This document shows, one piece after another, positions 55,997 to 64,000 of a stretch of 64,000 bases of DNA. The position numbers were made by a program, and so were the translations under genes. The first letter of the stretch is position 1. Each line of letters opens with the position of its first letter. Below the pieces are notes generated by a model. That model ran no database searches. It was not told the origin of the DNA and worked only from the letters and a program-made list of their open reading frames with translations. The stretch lies in assembly GCF_030944405.1 (NCBI RefSeq), contig NZ_CP132339.1, positions 806,001-870,000 on the forward strand, given 5' to 3'. The stretch is from Janthinobacterium sp. J1-1 (GTDB lineage: Bacteria; Pseudomonadota; Gammaproteobacteria; Burkholderiales; Burkholderiaceae_D).

Positions 55997-57787
55997 ATGG
56001 GTCAATACGTCGCGCCTATCCGTGATATGCAATTCGTTCTGCATGAGTTCCTGAACGTCGGTGAAGAGCTGAAAGCCATGCCCGATTACGCCGAAGTCGA
56101 TGCCGACATCATCAACCAGGTACTGGAAGAGGGCGCCAAGTTCACCTCGGAAGTGCTGTTCCCGCTGAACCACTCGGGCGACCGCGAAGGCTGCAAGCAC
56201 GACGCCGCGACCCACACCGTGACCACGCCGAAAGGCTTCAAGGAAGCGTACAAGCAGTACGTCGACGGCGGCTGGGCGGCGCTGGCCTGCGATCCGGAAT
56301 ACGGCGGCCAGGGCTTGCCGGTGGTGCTGAACAATTCGTTCTATGAAATGCTGAACTCGTCGAACCAGGCCTGGTCGATGTACCCGGGCCTGTCGCACGG
56401 CGCCTACGAGTGCCTGAAGGAACACGGCACCGATCACCAGAAACAGGTCTACCTGCCGAAGCTGGTGTCGGGCGAATGGACCGGCACCATGTGCCTGACC
56501 GAACCGCACTGCGGTACCGACCTGGGCCTGCTGCGCTCGAAAGCGCTGCCACAGGACGACGGTTCGTGGCTGATCACCGGCAACAAGATCTTTATCTCGG
56601 CCGGCGAGCACGACATGGCGGAAAACATCCTGCACCTGGTGCTGGCCCGCGTGCCCGACGCACCGGAAGGCTCGAAAGGTATTTCGCTGTTCCTGGTGCC
56701 GAAGTTCCTGCCGAAGGAAGACGGTACGGTTGGCGAACGCAATCCGATCACCTGCGGCGCCATCGAAGAAAAAATGGGCATCCACGGCAACTCGACCTGC
56801 CAGATGAACCTGGACGGCGCGCGCGGCTGGATCATCGGCCAGCCGAACAAGGGACTGAACGCCATGTTCGTCTTCATGAACGCGGCCCGCCTGGGCGTGG
56901 GCATGCAGTCGCTGGGCCTGACCGAGATCGCCTTCCAGAACGCGCTGATCTACGCCAAGGACCGCACGCAAATGCGTTCGCTGTCCGGCATCAAGAACCC
57001 GGAACTGCCGGCCGACCGCATCATCGTGCACCCTGACGTGCGCCGCATGCTGCTGACCGGCAAAGCCTACGCCGAAGGCGCGCGCGCCTTTACCTCGTAC
57101 GTGGCGCTGCAGATCGACCGCGAACTGCACCACCCTGACGCCGACGTGCGCAAGGAAGCGGCCGACGAAGTCGCGCTGCTCACGCCCGTGATCAAGGCCT
57201 TTATCACCGATAACGCCTGGATCGCCACCTCGGACGCGATGCAAGTGTTCGGCGGCCATGGCTATATTTCGGAATGGGGCATGGAACAATATGTGCGCGA
57301 CGCGCGCATCAACATGATCTACGAAGGCACCAACACGATCCAGTCGCTGGACCTGCTGGGCCGCAAGATCCTGGGCGACAACGGCGCCAAGCTGCGCAAG
57401 TTCGGCGAAAAGATCAAGGCCTTCGTGGAAGACAACGGTACCGACGAAGCGATGAGCGAATTCGTCACGCCGCTGGGCGACCTGGGCGACAAGGTCACCA
57501 AGCTGACCATGGAAATCGGCATGAAGGCGTTCCAGAATCCGGACGAAGTGGGCGCGGCCTGCGTGCCCTACCTGCGCGTGGTCGGCCACATGATCTACAG
57601 CTACCTGTTCGCGCAGATGGCCAAGATCGCACTGGAAAAAGAATCGTCCGGCGACACCTTCTACACGGCCAAGCTGGCCACCGCCCGTTTCTATTTCGCC
57701 CGCCTGCAACCTGAAACGGCCACCCTGATCCGCCAGGCGCGCTCCGGTTCGGCCAACCTGATGGCACTCGACGCAGACCTGTTCTAA
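55997..57787 (+). CDS. Acyl-CoA dehydrogenase (FadE/AcdA-like)
   Basis: 596 residues. The long acyl-CoA dehydrogenase type with a C-terminal extension, as in bacterial FadE5/DmdC-like enzymes. It oxidises acyl-CoA to enoyl-CoA with FAD. The signatures are MCLTEPHCGTDLG, the glutamate base in YEGTNTIQSLDLLGRK, and FGGHGYISEWGMEQ. An AGGAG site precedes ATG 55997. It begins a cluster with FadN- and FadA-like enzymes. Confidence 0.94.
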   Translation: MGQYVAPIRDMQFVLHEFLNVGEELKAMPDYAEVDADIINQVLEEGAKFTSEVLFPLNHSGDREGCKHDAATHTVTTPKGFKEAYKQYVDGGWAALACDPEYGGQGLPVVLNNSFYEMLNSSNQAWSMYPGLSHGAYECLKEHGTDHQKQVYLPKLVSGEWTGTMCLTEPHCGTDLGLLRSKALPQDDGSWLITGNKIFISAGEHDMAENILHLVLARVPDAPEGSKGISLFLVPKFLPKEDGTVGERNPITCGAIEEKMGIHGNSTCQMNLDGARGWIIGQPNKGLNAMFVFMNAARLGVGMQSLGLTEIAFQNALIYAKDRTQMRSLSGIKNPELPADRIIVHPDVRRMLLTGKAYAEGARAFTSYVALQIDRELHHPDADVRKEAADEVALLTPVIKAFITDNAWIATSDAMQVFGGHGYISEWGMEQYVRDARINMIYEGTNTIQSLDLLGRKILGDNGAKLRKFGEKIKAFVEDNGTDEAMSEFVTPLGDLGDKVTKLTMEIGMKAFQNPDEVGAACVPYLRVVGHMIYSYLFAQMAKIALEKESSGDTFYTAKLATARFYFARLQPETATLIRQARSGSANLMALDADLF

Positions 57788-57801
57788 GACTTGAGGAAAA
57801 T

Positions 57802-60201
57802 ATGACCAATTTCATCGTTAAAAAAGTTGCCGTTCTCGGCGCCGGCGTGATGGGCGCGCAGATCGCCGCCCATTGCATCAACGCGAAAGTGCCGGTCGTG
57901 CTGTTCGACCTGCCGGCCAAGGAAGGCCCGAAGAATGGCATCGTGCTGCGCGCCATCGAGAACCTGAAAAAGCTGTCGCCTGCGCCATTGGGCAACAAGG
58001 ATGACGCGGCCCTGATCCAGGTCGCCAACTACGAAGACAACCTGGACCTCTTGGCCGGTTGCGACCTGATCATCGAAGCCATCGCCGAGCGCATGGACTG
58101 GAAACACGACCTGTACCAGAAGGTGGCGCCGCATATCGGCCCGAACGCGATTTTTGCGTCGAACACCTCCGGCCTGTCGATCACCAAGCTGGCCGAAGGC
58201 TTTGACGCCGACCTGAAATCGCGCTACTGCGGCGTGCACTTCTTCAATCCGCCGCGCTATATGCACCTGGTCGAAATCATTCCGACCGAGTTTACCAAGC
58301 CCGAGATTTCGGACCAGCTGGAAGGCTTCCTGACCACCACCCTGGGCAAGGGCGTGGTCCGCGCCAAGGATACGCCGAACTTCATCGCCAACCGCGTGGG
58401 CGTGTTCGGCATCCTGGCCATCGTGCACGAAGCCGAAAAATTCGGCCTGTCGGTCGATGTGGTGGATGACCTGACCGGCGCCAAGCTGGGCCGCGCCAAG
58501 TCGGGCACCTTCCGCACCGCCGACGTGGTGGGCCTGGACACGATGGGCCATGTGATCAAGACCATGCAGGACTACCTGCCGAACGACCCGTTCGCCGCCG
58601 TCTACAAGACGCCGGACGTGCTGGCCAAGCTGGTGGAAAAAGGCGCGCTGGGCCAGAAGAGCGGCGCCGGCTTCTACAAGAAGGTGGGCAACGAGATCCA
58701 GCGCCTGGATTTCGCCACCGGTGAATACGTGGCCGGCGGCGCGAAGGCGGCCGACATCATCGCCCGCATCCTGAAGGAAAAGGATCCGGTCAAGAAGATG
58801 AAGGCGCTGCACGATTCGACCAATCCGCAGGGCCAGTTCCTGTGGGCGATCTTCCGTGACGCCTTCCACTACATCGCGATCCACCTGGACACCGTGGCCG
58901 ACAATGCGCGCGACATCGACTTCGCCATGCGCTGGGGCTTCGGCTGGAACGTCGGTCCGTTTGAAACGTGGCAGGCCTCGAACTGGCTGCAAGTGGCGAA
59001 CTGGGTCAAGGAAGATATCGACGCCGGCAAGGCGCTGTGCGATGCACCGCTGCCGGCCTGGGTATTCGAAGGTCCGGTCGCTGAAAAAGGTGGCGTGCAC
59101 ACGGCCGAAGGTTCGTACTCGGCTGTCTCGAACAGCTTCGTGCCGCGCTCGACCCTGTCCGTCTACGACCGTCAGCCATTCCGCGCACCTGTGATTGGCA
59201 GCGGCGCGGTGGACGGCAAGACGGCCGGCACCACCGTGTTCGAAGATGAATCCGTGCGCGTCTGGCATACGGGCGACGACGTGCTGATCATCTCGTTCAA
59301 GACCAAGATGCACGTGATCGGCGAAGGTGTCATCAATGGCCTGAAACTGGCATTGGCCGAAGCGGAAAAGAACTTCAAGGGCCTGGTGATCTGGCATGCG
59401 GATGCGGCCGAAGGCGGCGCGTTCTCGGCCGGCGCCGACCTGCAGTCGGCCCTGCCGGCATTCATGCAGGGCGGCGTCAAGGCGGTCGATCCGATCATCG
59501 CCGAACTGCAGAAAACCTTCATGTCGCTGAAATACGCGAACGTGCCGGTCATCGCCGCAGTGGCGGGCCTGGCGCTGGGCGGCGGCTGCGAACTGGCGCT
59601 GCACGCCTCCAAGCGTGTCGCCTCGATCGAGTCGTATATCGGCCTGGTGGAAGTGGGCGTGGGCCTGATTCCTGCCGGCGGCGGCCTGAAAGAAGCGGCG
59701 CAGCGCGCCTACAAACAGGCCAACGGCAATGACATCCTGCAGTTCCTGAAAGTGGGCTTTACCAATGCCGCTACCGCCAATGTGTCGAAGTCGGCGCTGG
59801 AAGCGAAAAAAATGGGCTACCTGAAGGAAGACGACGTCATCGTCTTCAATCCGTACGAGCTGCTGCACGTGGCGAAAGTCGAAGCGCGCGCCATGTTCGA
59901 CGCCGGCTTCCGCCCAGCGCTCCCGTCGCTGATCCAGGTCACGGGCCGTTACGGCTGGGGCACCATCAAGGCGCAGCTGGTCAACATGCGCGACGGCGGC
60001 TTTATCTCCGCGCACGATTTCAAACTGGGCGAGATGATCGCCGAGATCGTGTCGGGCGGCGATATCGACCAGGGCAGTTTTGTGAGCGAACAGTGGTTGC
60101 TGGACATGGAACGCAAGGCCTTCCTGGAATTGCTGAACCATCCGAAGACGCAGGAACGCATCATGGGCATGATGCAGACCGGCAAGCCAGTGCGTAACTA
60201 A
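57802..60201 (+). CDS. 3-hydroxyacyl-CoA dehydrogenase / enoyl-CoA hydratase (FadN-type)
   Basis: 799 residues. The N-terminal NAD-binding domain (VAVLGAGVMGAQIAAHCIN) and 3-hydroxyacyl-CoA dehydrogenase domains come first, and an enoyl-CoA hydratase domain with GGAFSAGADLQSALP and AGLALGGGCELALHASK lies in the second half. This order is the reverse of E. coli FadB and like FadN of Bacillus. It performs the middle two steps of beta-oxidation. It lies 14 bases after the dehydrogenase and 21 before the thiolase. Confidence 0.93.
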   Translation: MTNFIVKKVAVLGAGVMGAQIAAHCINAKVPVVLFDLPAKEGPKNGIVLRAIENLKKLSPAPLGNKDDAALIQVANYEDNLDLLAGCDLIIEAIAERMDWKHDLYQKVAPHIGPNAIFASNTSGLSITKLAEGFDADLKSRYCGVHFFNPPRYMHLVEIIPTEFTKPEISDQLEGFLTTTLGKGVVRAKDTPNFIANRVGVFGILAIVHEAEKFGLSVDVVDDLTGAKLGRAKSGTFRTADVVGLDTMGHVIKTMQDYLPNDPFAAVYKTPDVLAKLVEKGALGQKSGAGFYKKVGNEIQRLDFATGEYVAGGAKAADIIARILKEKDPVKKMKALHDSTNPQGQFLWAIFRDAFHYIAIHLDTVADNARDIDFAMRWGFGWNVGPFETWQASNWLQVANWVKEDIDAGKALCDAPLPAWVFEGPVAEKGGVHTAEGSYSAVSNSFVPRSTLSVYDRQPFRAPVIGSGAVDGKTAGTTVFEDESVRVWHTGDDVLIISFKTKMHVIGEGVINGLKLALAEAEKNFKGLVIWHADAAEGGAFSAGADLQSALPAFMQGGVKAVDPIIAELQKTFMSLKYANVPVIAAVAGLALGGGCELALHASKRVASIESYIGLVEVGVGLIPAGGGLKEAAQRAYKQANGNDILQFLKVGFTNAATANVSKSALEAKKMGYLKEDDVIVFNPYELLHVAKVEARAMFDAGFRPALPSLIQVTGRYGWGTIKAQLVNMRDGGFISAHDFKLGEMIAEIVSGGDIDQGSFVSEQWLLDMERKAFLELLNHPKTQERIMGMMQTGKPVRN

Positions 60202-60222
60202 ATCGATAAGCGAAAGCAGACT

Positions 60223-61419
60223 ATGAGCAAACAACTTCAAGACGCGTATATCGTCTCCGCCACCCGCACGCCGATCGGCAAGGCGCCGCGCGGCATGTTC
60301 CGGAACACCCGTCCCGACGACCTGCTGGTGCGCGTGCTGCAATCGGCGCTGGCGCAAGCGCCGGGCCTGGACCCAGCCCTGATCACCGACGCCATCATCG
60401 GCTGCTCGTTCCCGGAGGCGGAACAGGGCTTCAATATCGCCCGCCAGTCGGTCCTGCTGGCCGGCATGCCGAAAACCGTGGGCGGCGTGACCGTCAACCG
60501 CTACTGTGCCTCGGGCATCACCGCCATCGCCATGGCCGCTGACCGCATCCGCGTTGGCGAAGCCGACGTGATGATCGCCGGCGGCATCGAATCGATGTCG
60601 ATGGTGCCGATGATGGGCCACCACCCGTCGATGAACCTGGACATGTTCAGCGACGAAAACATCGGCATGGCCTACGGCATGGGCCTGACGGCCGAGAAAG
60701 TGGCGCAGCAATGGAAAGTGACGCGCGAGCAGCAGGACGCGTTCTCGGTCGAGTCGCACCGCCGCGCCATCGCCGCCCAGCAAGCCGGCTTCTTCAAGGC
60801 CGAAACCACGCCGGTCGAGATCATCACGCGCACGCCGAACCTGGCCACCGGCCAGGTCGATGTGAGTCGCCGCACGGTCGACACCGACGAAGGCGCGCGC
60901 GCCGATTCGACCATGGAGTCCCTGGCCAAGCTGAAACCGGTATTTGCCGCCAAGGGCAGCGTCACCGCCGCCAACAGCTCGCAGATGTCGGACGGCGCCG
61001 GTGCGCTGCTGATCGTCAGCGAAAAAATCCTGCGCGAGCATAACCTGACGCCGCTGGCCAAGTTCTCGTCGTTCGCCGTGCGCGGCGTGCCGCCGGAAAT
61101 CATGGGCATCGGTCCGAAGTTCGCGATTCCCGCCGCCTGCGCCGCCGCCGGCATCACCCAGGACCAGCTGGACTGGATCGAACTGAACGAAGCGTTCGCC
61201 GCGCAAGCGCTGGCCGTGATCGGCGACCTGGGCCTGGACCCGTCGAAAGTGAACCCGATGGGCGGCGCGATCGCCCTGGGCCACCCGCTGGGCGCGACCG
61301 GCGCCATCCGCGCCGCCACCGTGATCCACGCGCTGCAGCGCACCAAGCAGAAATACGGCATGGTGACGATGTGCGTGGGCGCCGGCATGGGCGCGGCCGG
61401 GATTTTTGAGCGCGTTTGA
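60223..61419 (+). CDS. fadA: Acetyl-CoA acyltransferase (thiolase, FadA-like)
   Basis: 398 residues. It cleaves 3-ketoacyl-CoA. The nucleophilic cysteine is Cys95 in VNRYCASGITA, the histidine is in GGAIALGHPLGATGAIR, and the second cysteine is in MCVGAGMGAAG. It closes the fad operon; a hairpin-rich stretch and terminator follow. Confidence 0.95.
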   Translation: MSKQLQDAYIVSATRTPIGKAPRGMFRNTRPDDLLVRVLQSALAQAPGLDPALITDAIIGCSFPEAEQGFNIARQSVLLAGMPKTVGGVTVNRYCASGITAIAMAADRIRVGEADVMIAGGIESMSMVPMMGHHPSMNLDMFSDENIGMAYGMGLTAEKVAQQWKVTREQQDAFSVESHRRAIAAQQAGFFKAETTPVEIITRTPNLATGQVDVSRRTVDTDEGARADSTMESLAKLKPVFAAKGSVTAANSSQMSDGAGALLIVSEKILREHNLTPLAKFSSFAVRGVPPEIMGIGPKFAIPAACAAAGITQDQLDWIELNEAFAAQALAVIGDLGLDPSKVNPMGGAIALGHPLGATGAIRAATVIHALQRTKQKYGMVTMCVGAGMGAAGIFERV

Positions 61420-61435
61420 TGACACCTGGCATAAG

Positions 61436-61560
61436 CTACTGCGCGTTGCGATTCGCGGCCTGCGATGCTCACTGTGCCTTCGCACAGCTGCGCGTCTCGG
61501 CCACAACTCGCGGCCGCTCGCTACGCTTCTGCCAGGCGTCGTGACGCAAGAGGTCAGATT
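61436..61560. repeat. Hairpin-rich intergenic sequence
   Basis: A stretch of nested inverted repeats between the thiolase and hydratase genes. The clearest hairpin is CTGTGC-CTTC-GCACAG (61472-61487), with GCGGCC-type partners on both sides. It looks like a dispersed intergenic repeat, but no second copy was found in this window. Confidence 0.45.
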
Positions 61561-61576
61561 GGCTTAGTCAAAACTT

Positions 61577-61612
61577 GGGCGCTGGGGATACCTCGGCGCC
61601 CTTTATCTTTTT
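61577..61612 (+). terminator. Terminator after fadA, just before the hydratase gene
   Basis: GGGCGC (61577-61582) pairs with GCGCCC (61596-61601), followed by TTTATCTTTTT. It ends about 10 bases before the hydratase start codon. Confidence 0.7.
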
Positions 61613-61621
61613 GGAGACACC

Positions 61622-62401
61622 ATGGATATTTTGTGCAGCAAGAGCGATGGCATACTGACGCTGGAATTCAACCGCCTGGAACGCAAGAATGCGATCACGG
61701 GCGCGATGTACCAGACCCTGGCCGATGCGCTGGTGGCGGCCGAAACCGACACCGAAGTGCGCGCCATTATGTTGTGCGGCAAGCGCGAGATTTTCACGGC
61801 CGGCAATGACCTCGACGACTTCATGAAGACGGCCCGCCCGAAAGACGGCTCGCTCGACCATGACCGCCCGGTGTTCCAGTTCATGCGCGCCTTGTACGGT
61901 TGCAGCAAACCGGTGGTGGCGGCGGTGTCCGGTCCGGCGATCGGCATCGGCACCACCATGCTGATGCACTGCGACTTGGTCTACGCGGCCGACAACGCCA
62001 GCTTCTCGATGCCCTTCACCCAGCTGGGCCTGTGCCCGGAATTCGCTTCCAGCCTGCTGTTCACGCAGCTGGCCGGCTACCCGCGCGCGGCCGAAAAGCT
62101 GATGTTGGGTGAGGCCTTCCCGGCCCAGGAAGCGCTGGAAATGGGCCTGGTATCGAAAGTGCTGCCGCTGTACGAACTGATCCCGTTCGCCCAGGCGCAG
62201 GCCGCCAAGCTGGTGGCCCTGCCAGCAGCCTCGATCCGCGCCACCAAGCGCCTGATGAAGCAGAGCCGCATGGAGCCGATCAAGGCGGCGATCGCCGACG
62301 AAAACCAGCTGTTCAGCGCCATGCTGGGCGCGCCGGAAGCCAAGGAAGCGTTTACGGCGTTCTTTGAAAAACGCAAGCCGGATTTCAAGAAGTTTGCCTG
62401 A
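61622..62401 (+). CDS. Enoyl-CoA hydratase/isomerase-family protein
   Basis: 259 residues. The crotonase fold shows FTAGNDLDDFM and the oxyanion region KPVVAAVSGPAIGIGTTMLM, with FSMPFTQLGLCPEFASS near the catalytic acid. It may act as an accessory hydratase or isomerase in beta-oxidation. The start ATG 61622 follows TTGGAG, which lies inside the T-rich end of the terminator, so read-through or a separate start is needed for its expression. Confidence 0.9.
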   Translation: MDILCSKSDGILTLEFNRLERKNAITGAMYQTLADALVAAETDTEVRAIMLCGKREIFTAGNDLDDFMKTARPKDGSLDHDRPVFQFMRALYGCSKPVVAAVSGPAIGIGTTMLMHCDLVYAADNASFSMPFTQLGLCPEFASSLLFTQLAGYPRAAEKLMLGEAFPAQEALEMGLVSKVLPLYELIPFAQAQAAKLVALPAASIRATKRLMKQSRMEPIKAAIADENQLFSAMLGAPEAKEAFTAFFEKRKPDFKKFA

Positions 62402-62417
62402 GTAGCAGCGCCCGGTG

Positions 62418-63296
62418 CTACTGCTGCATCTGCGCCGCCAGTTCCAGCCAGGCCCGCGCCGCTGGCGGCAAGTAGGCTTGCCGGCGCCAGGCCAGGGTCA
62501 TGTGCCAGTCGGTGTGCGGTTCATCGAGGGGCGCTTGCCAGATATCCTCGCGCCGGTGTTTTTCCGCCAGCATGCGCGGGAAGAAGGCCACGCCCAATCC
62601 CGCCGCCACCAGGTCGACGATAAAGTCGATCTGGGCGCTGCGCGCGGTGATCTTTGGCTGCACGCCCTTGCGCGCGCAGGCGTCGAGGATGATGCGGTTC
62701 AGCGCGAAGCCGCCTTCGAACAGAATGAAGGGGGTGGTGGCCAATTGCGTGAAGTCGACGCGCCCGCTGCCCGCCAGCGGATGGCTGGCCGACATCAGCG
62801 CCACCAGCGGTTCGATGCGCACTTCCTGGAAATCGAAGTCGGCATGCACGGGCGCCAGGATGGCTGCCACGTCGACCTCGCCGTCGTGCAGGCACTGGTT
62901 GAGTTTTTGGCCGCCATGCTCCAGCAAGGCGATCTCGATGGCGGGATAGCGGCTGCGGTAGGCGGCGAACATGGCGGCAAACACGACGCCGCTGCCAACG
63001 GGCGGTATGCCGATCCTCAGCACGCCACGTTGCAATCCCTTCAGTTCATCGAGTTCGACCAGCAGATCCTGGCGTTCGGCCAGCATCGTTTGCGCGCGGC
63101 GGTAGGCGATGTCGCCGGCGGGTGTCAGTTCGATGCGGTGGCCTAGGCGGTTCAGCAAGGGCAGGCCCAGTTCCTCTTCCAGCGTCCTGACGGCCTTGCT
63201 GACGGCGGACTGGGTCAGCGACACCGTTGCCGCCGCTTGCGAAAAGCCGCCCTGGCGCACCACTTCGACAAAGATCCGCAGCGTTCGTAAATTCAT
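62418..63296 (-). CDS. LysR-family transcriptional regulator
   Basis: 292 residues. The N-terminal helix-turn-helix is FSQAAATVSLTQSAVSKAVR, and the periplasmic-binding-protein-like effector domain begins about residue 90 (GVLRIGIPPVGSG). It is divergent from the LldD-type gene, 103 bases apart, so lactate or a related acid may be the effector; this is inferred from position only. Confidence 0.92.
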   Translation of the reverse strand: MNLRTLRIFVEVVRQGGFSQAAATVSLTQSAVSKAVRTLEEELGLPLLNRLGHRIELTPAGDIAYRRAQTMLAERQDLLVELDELKGLQRGVLRIGIPPVGSGVVFAAMFAAYRSRYPAIEIALLEHGGQKLNQCLHDGEVDVAAILAPVHADFDFQEVRIEPLVALMSASHPLAGSGRVDFTQLATTPFILFEGGFALNRIILDACARKGVQPKITARSAQIDFIVDLVAAGLGVAFFPRMLAEKHRREDIWQAPLDEPHTDWHMTLAWRRQAYLPPAARAWLELAAQMQQ

Positions 63297-63399
63297 CGGT
63301 ATTCCATTGGCGACTGGATCGTAGAAAAATAAGTTGTTTGCATCATAGCAAAGCCGACCTTATGCTGCTCATCTCACAACACCATGTCGCCCCCCTGCC

Positions 63400-64000
63400 A
63401 TGATCATTTCTTCCGCCTCCGACTATCGCGCAGCGGCACGCCGCAAGCTGCCGCGCTTCCTGTTCGACTATATCGACGGTGGCGCCTATGCCGAACATAC
63501 GTTGGCTGCCAATACCGCCGACCTGGCGGCGATCAGCCTGCGCCAGCGCATCTTGAAGAATGTCGGCCAGCTGAGCCTGGAAACAGAACTGTTCGGCCAG
63601 AAGCTGGCCATGCCAGTCGTTCTGAGCCCGGTCGGCCTGACCGGCATGTATGCGCGCCGCGGCGAAGTCCAGGCGGCGCAGGCGGCCGCCAGCAAGGGCG
63701 TGCCGTATTGCCTGTCGACCGTGTCGGTGTGCCCGATCGAGGAGGTCGCGTCACAAAGCAGCGCGCCGATCTGGTTTCAGCTGTATGTGCTGAAGGATCG
63801 TGGTTTCATGCGCAACGCGCTGGAACGCGCGCAGGCGGCCGGCGTGAAAAACCTGGTGTTTACGGTGGACATGCCGACGCCGGGCGCGCGCTATCGCGAT
63901 GCGCATTCGGGCATGTCCGGGCCGTACGCCGCACCGCGCCGCATGCTGCAGGCGATGACGAAGCCGGCCTGGGCATTCGATGTCGGCCTGCTGGGGCGGC
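63400..64000 (+). CDS. lldD: FMN-dependent L-lactate dehydrogenase (LldD-type), 3' end outside the window
   Basis: 200 residues visible; the gene runs off the window. [33 protein letters not shown], the FMN-binding [30 protein letters not shown] and [20 protein letters not shown] are typical of the FMN-dependent alpha-hydroxyacid dehydrogenases, closest to LldD, which oxidises L-lactate at the membrane and feeds the respiratory chain. Related mandelate or glycolate oxidases cannot be fully excluded because the C-terminus is missing. Confidence 0.88.
   Translation, partial: MIISSASDYRAAARRKLPRFLFDYIDGGAYAEHTLAANTADLAAISLRQRILKNVGQLSLETELFGQKLAMPVVLSPVGLTGMYARRGEVQAAQAAASKGVPYCLSTVSVCPIEEVASQSSAPIWFQLYVLKDRGFMRNALERAQAAGVKNLVFTVDMPTPGARYRDAHSGMSGPYAAPRRMLQAMTKPAWAFDVGLLGR

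Noticed and set aside
57784..61506. A 1240-residue minus-strand open frame opposite fadN and fadA
   Set aside because: It is antisense to two complete enzymes with intact catalytic motifs, has no domain and no ribosome-binding site.
1..64000. CRISPR arrays, rRNA operons or riboswitches
   Set aside because: No regularly spaced repeats, rRNA sequence or recognisable riboswitch core was seen. Only one tRNA was found.

Overview
The window reads as a chromosome segment of a beta-proteobacterium of the Oxalobacteraceae type (Janthinobacterium, Duganella or Massilia-like). This is inferred from high-GC codon use, the order lolB-ispE-tRNA-Gln-prs-rplY-pth-ychF, the lptC-lptA-lptB-rpoN-hpf cluster with an HPr kinase, and the HIT/DUF971/ubiE/Tim44-like/ubiJ/ubiB block. 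No species-level call can be made from sequence alone.

Layout. 1-7378: housekeeping genes (TPR protein, LolB, IspE, tRNA-Gln, Prs, L25, Pth, YchF). 7379-12845: a strikingly AT-rich foreign island. Its left edge carries debris of an IS481-type transposase. Its core is a three-gene operon encoding a SLATT-like two-helix membrane protein and two reverse transcriptases resembling Drt3a (UG3) and Drt3b (UG8). A candidate structured RNA with its own promoter and an ACACACAC stretch lies just downstream. The right edge holds another broken gene. 12849-20668: DsbA-like protein, a ParD/ParE-type toxin-antitoxin pair, MipA-like protein, asparaginase, MOSC protein, a GAF-GGDEF cyclase and a Kef-type transporter. 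20753-28270: LPS transport and nitrogen/PTS regulation (KdsD, LptC, LptA, LptB, RpoN, HPF, then RapZ, HprK, PtsN in inverted orientation). 28615-37021: QueF, IlvA, a DedA/YqaA-like protein, a giant FAD/Fe-S oxidoreductase, HIT and DUF971 proteins. 37022-44038: an accessory cassette (SsuA-like binding protein, LacI-type repressor, TonB receptor, flavin monooxygenase, hydrolase). 44133-55077: ubiquinone genes, AspRS, NudB, ClsB and Hsp15. 55286-62401: a fatty-acid beta-oxidation cluster under a TetR-type regulator. 62418-64000: a LysR regulator divergent from a truncated LldD-type lactate dehydrogenase.

Most notable. The defence-like operon combines a DRT3-type RT pair with a membrane protein as possible effector. 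Drt3a is split by a -1 frame change lying exactly on two tandem slippery heptamers, A AAA AAG and A AAA AAA, with a hairpin 10 nt downstream. The candidate RNA begins at a predicted start site, is closed by an 8-bp stem, ends in six Ts and carries an AC repeat beside a hairpin. Together these suggest a complete RT defence system whose first polymerase may be made by programmed frameshifting.

Other points: three copies of a 40-bp palindromic intergenic repeat; absence of kdsC between kdsD and lptC; inversion of the ptsN-hprK-rapZ block; and a GntR-like operator in front of the accessory cassette.
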